DNA of 64,000 nucleotides from Saprospiraceae bacterium (GTDB taxonomy: Bacteria; Bacteroidota; Bacteroidia; Chitinophagales; Saprospiraceae): NCBI GenBank assembly GCA_026129545.1, contig JAHCHX010000001.1, positions 805,501-869,500 of the forward strand, in the 5' to 3' direction. The position numbers were made by a program, and so were the translations under genes. Below the pieces are notes generated by a model, which worked only from the letters and a program-made list of their open reading frames with translations, was not told the DNA's origin and did no database searches. Position 1 is the first letter of the stretch; each line of letters begins with the position of its first letter. Shown here one piece after another: positions 63,588 to 64,000 of the stretch.

Positions 63588-64000
63588 CTATCGTACTGAC
63601 GACAAACTGGTTTTGGATTCGAGATTTTTTTCCTGTTCCATGCGGCTTTTTTTGACTCGCCAAACGGCCTGAAACTGTGGTTTGCGTCCCTCGTTTGCTA
63701 CCATCCAACAGTCGTCTTCCCATTGGGTGACGGATTCGTATTGTCGGGCTATCAGGAACTTGGGCAAGCGTTTGCGTTTTTGCTGACCATGCAAAAAATC
63801 ACTTCCTTCAAAATCGCTAAAGAAGAAAACATTGGCCTTGGTATAGGGGAGAAGGCCCCATTTTTTGCCGATGATATAACCTGTTAGCGCCAATGTTTTG
63901 CCGTCGCGGCTCAGGGCGGCTCCCGTGACGACGCGGTTTTTTATGCAAATGCTGTCTCGCAGTTCCGCGACATAGTTGCCGGGCGTGGCAGGCAATACAT
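63588..64000 (-). CDS. Protein of unknown function, 5' end outside the window
   Basis: The frame is open to the right edge. The visible 135 or more C-terminal residues have SICIKNRVVTGAALSRDGKT, LALTGYIIGKKWGLLPYTKA and QYESVTQWEDDCWMVANEGR, a repeating strand pattern like one or two blades of a beta-propeller (SMP-30 or esterase-like). The final residues are charged. The family cannot be fixed from this part. Confidence 0.6.
   Translation of the reverse strand, partial: VLPATPGNYVAELRDSICIKNRVVTGAALSRDGKTLALTGYIIGKKWGLLPYTKANVFFFSDFEGSDFLHGQQKRKRLPKFLIARQYESVTQWEDDCWMVANEGRKPQFQAVWRVKKSRMEQEKNLESKTSLSSVR

Overview
The window looks like chromosomal DNA of a Bacteroidota member, most likely close to Saprospiria. 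The sequence shows several proteins with type IX secretion sorting tails, a gliding-motility type C-terminus, LysM and TonB proteins typical of the phylum, the Bacteroidota -7 promoter element TAnnTTTG upstream of many genes, and a THI-box riboswitch in front of a TonB receptor. The species is not identifiable from sequence alone.

Positions 1-17.4 kb are an accessory defence island. It holds cas2, a CRISPR array of 53 identical 36-bp repeats (650-4400), cas6, and a type III-B operon: a predicted two-helix membrane protein, cmr1, cas10 (cmr2), cmr3, cmr4, cmr5, cmr6, a small stand-alone Rossmann-like protein and a CcbP-like protein, mostly joined by overlapping start and stop codons. cmr1 is split by a complete IS1-type element with a clean 9-bp target duplication. 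The membrane protein at the head of the operon and the small protein at its tail appear to share one domain. With a cyclase-type Cas10 (GGDD present, no HD nuclease domain), this suggests a cyclic-oligoadenylate membrane effector and a soluble partner that I do not recognise as a described pair. The island also carries a truncated four-helix-bundle gene, a decayed DUF3843 gene, a 7-bp tandem repeat and a MITE-like palindromic element.

From 17.6 to 64 kb the window is mostly housekeeping and envelope genes: an Lrp regulator, a C-terminal processing protease, a helix-hairpin-helix membrane protein and an OmpA protein, dihydroorotase, Era, a NadR-like ATPase, a TPP riboswitch with TonB receptor, two tandem LysM proteins, SurE, ArgS, Fhs, LpxB, MutS2, several secreted T9SS proteins, a 1308-residue tail-fibre-like protein, QueA, TypA, tRNA-Leu and a family 9 glycosyltransferase. 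Within this part, 39.8-43.1 kb holds a restriction-modification insertion. A DNA methyltransferase is followed by a PmeII-like restriction endonuclease whose reading frame runs without a stop into glutaminyl-tRNA synthetase, giving an 802-residue fusion ORF.

Three intergenic stretches (about 24.9-25.05, 25.18-25.24 and 60.84-60.95 kb) have promoter-like and terminator-like signals but no gene, and are candidate small RNAs. Functions are assigned by reading translated sequences and recalled family features; no database search was run.
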